From: Gammaproteobacteria bacterium
GTDB lineage: Bacteria > Pseudomonadota > Gammaproteobacteria > JABDGN01
DNA length: 7,458 bases
Assembly: GCA_016763565.1 (NCBI GenBank)
Contig: JAESTO010000031.1
Location: 1-7,458 of the forward strand
Direction: 5' to 3'
The number at the start of each line of letters is the position of its first letter. Positions within the stretch are counted from its first letter, which is position 1. Both the position numbers and the translations under genes were made by a program. Of this stretch, positions 7,361 through 7,458 are shown one piece after another. The notes beneath the pieces were generated by a model, which did not search any database, was not told where the DNA came from, and saw only the letters and a list, made by a program, of their open reading frames with translations.

Positions 7361-7458
7361 TACACTTTACTCGTCATGGCTAATTGCAAAATATGTGGCA
7401 CTGAAGCATGGAAAACTTTTAATATCGGTTCAGGATAAACACCCATAAAAATAACGAT
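7360..7458 (-). CDS. nuoM: NADH:quinone oxidoreductase (complex I) subunit M, C-terminal end (partial)
   Basis: Reading the reverse strand from the window edge in the frame that stops at TAA (7362-7360) gives 32 codons and the peptide IVIFMGVYPEPILKVFHASV followed by a short tail ending MTSKV. The 'G-V-Y-P-x-P-[IL]' pattern in the last membrane helix is typical of the NuoM/ND4 C-terminus. The position directly upstream of nuoN, with a one-base TAATG overlap, is the standard nuoM-nuoN order. The rest of the gene, including its proton-pathway residues, lies outside the window. NuoM is an antiporter-like proton-pumping subunit of the complex I membrane arm. Confidence 0.9.
   Translation of the reverse strand: MVIFMGVYPEPILKVFHASVPHILQLAMTSKV

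Overview
The window is AT-rich bacterial chromosome with long Lys/Asn/Ile-rich proteins. It carries the core of the translocation and assembly module (tamA, tamB) next to the 3' end of a complex I (nuo) operon. Full-length TamA and TamB of near-enterobacterial size, plus a bacterial-type NuoM-NuoN end, point to a gammaproteobacterium. The low G+C and unusually basic proteins would suit a host-associated lineage such as Legionellales/Coxiella relatives, but that placement is a guess from composition, not shown by a marker.

Layout. Positions 1-357 (minus) hold the N-terminal 119 codons of a GNAT-family acetyltransferase of RimJ/RimL type, cut by the window edge. A 40-base divergent gap (358-397) separates it from tamA (398-2131, plus), which overlaps tamB (2128-5799, plus) through an ATGA junction. 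A 112-base convergent gap (5800-5911) follows, then nuoN (5912-7360, minus), preceded upstream on the same strand by the last codons of nuoM (7360-7458, minus), joined through TAATG. The plus-strand unit tamA-tamB and the minus-strand unit ...nuoM-nuoN therefore converge. No gene-free stretch reaches 300 bases.

Function. TamA is an outer-membrane Omp85 barrel with three POTRA domains. TamB is an inner-membrane-anchored AsmA-like beta-groove protein that spans the periplasm and docks on TamA. Together they act in outer-membrane protein assembly and, by more recent work on the AsmA-like family, in lipid movement between the membranes. NuoM and NuoN are antiporter-like, proton-pumping membrane subunits of NADH:quinone oxidoreductase. 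The acetyltransferase has no evident link to either.

This looks like mostly conserved housekeeping sequence, and I see no new multigene system, mobile element, CRISPR array, tRNA or rRNA. The points worth a second look are smaller: a 180-residue stretch of TamB with no acidic residue at all, a TATAAT so close to the tamA ATG that its mRNA could be leaderless, a good sigma70-like promoter in the convergent gap pointing antisense into nuoN, an in-frame A8G slippery tract in the acetyltransferase gene, and a Gln-rich insertion in the TamB C-terminal domain.
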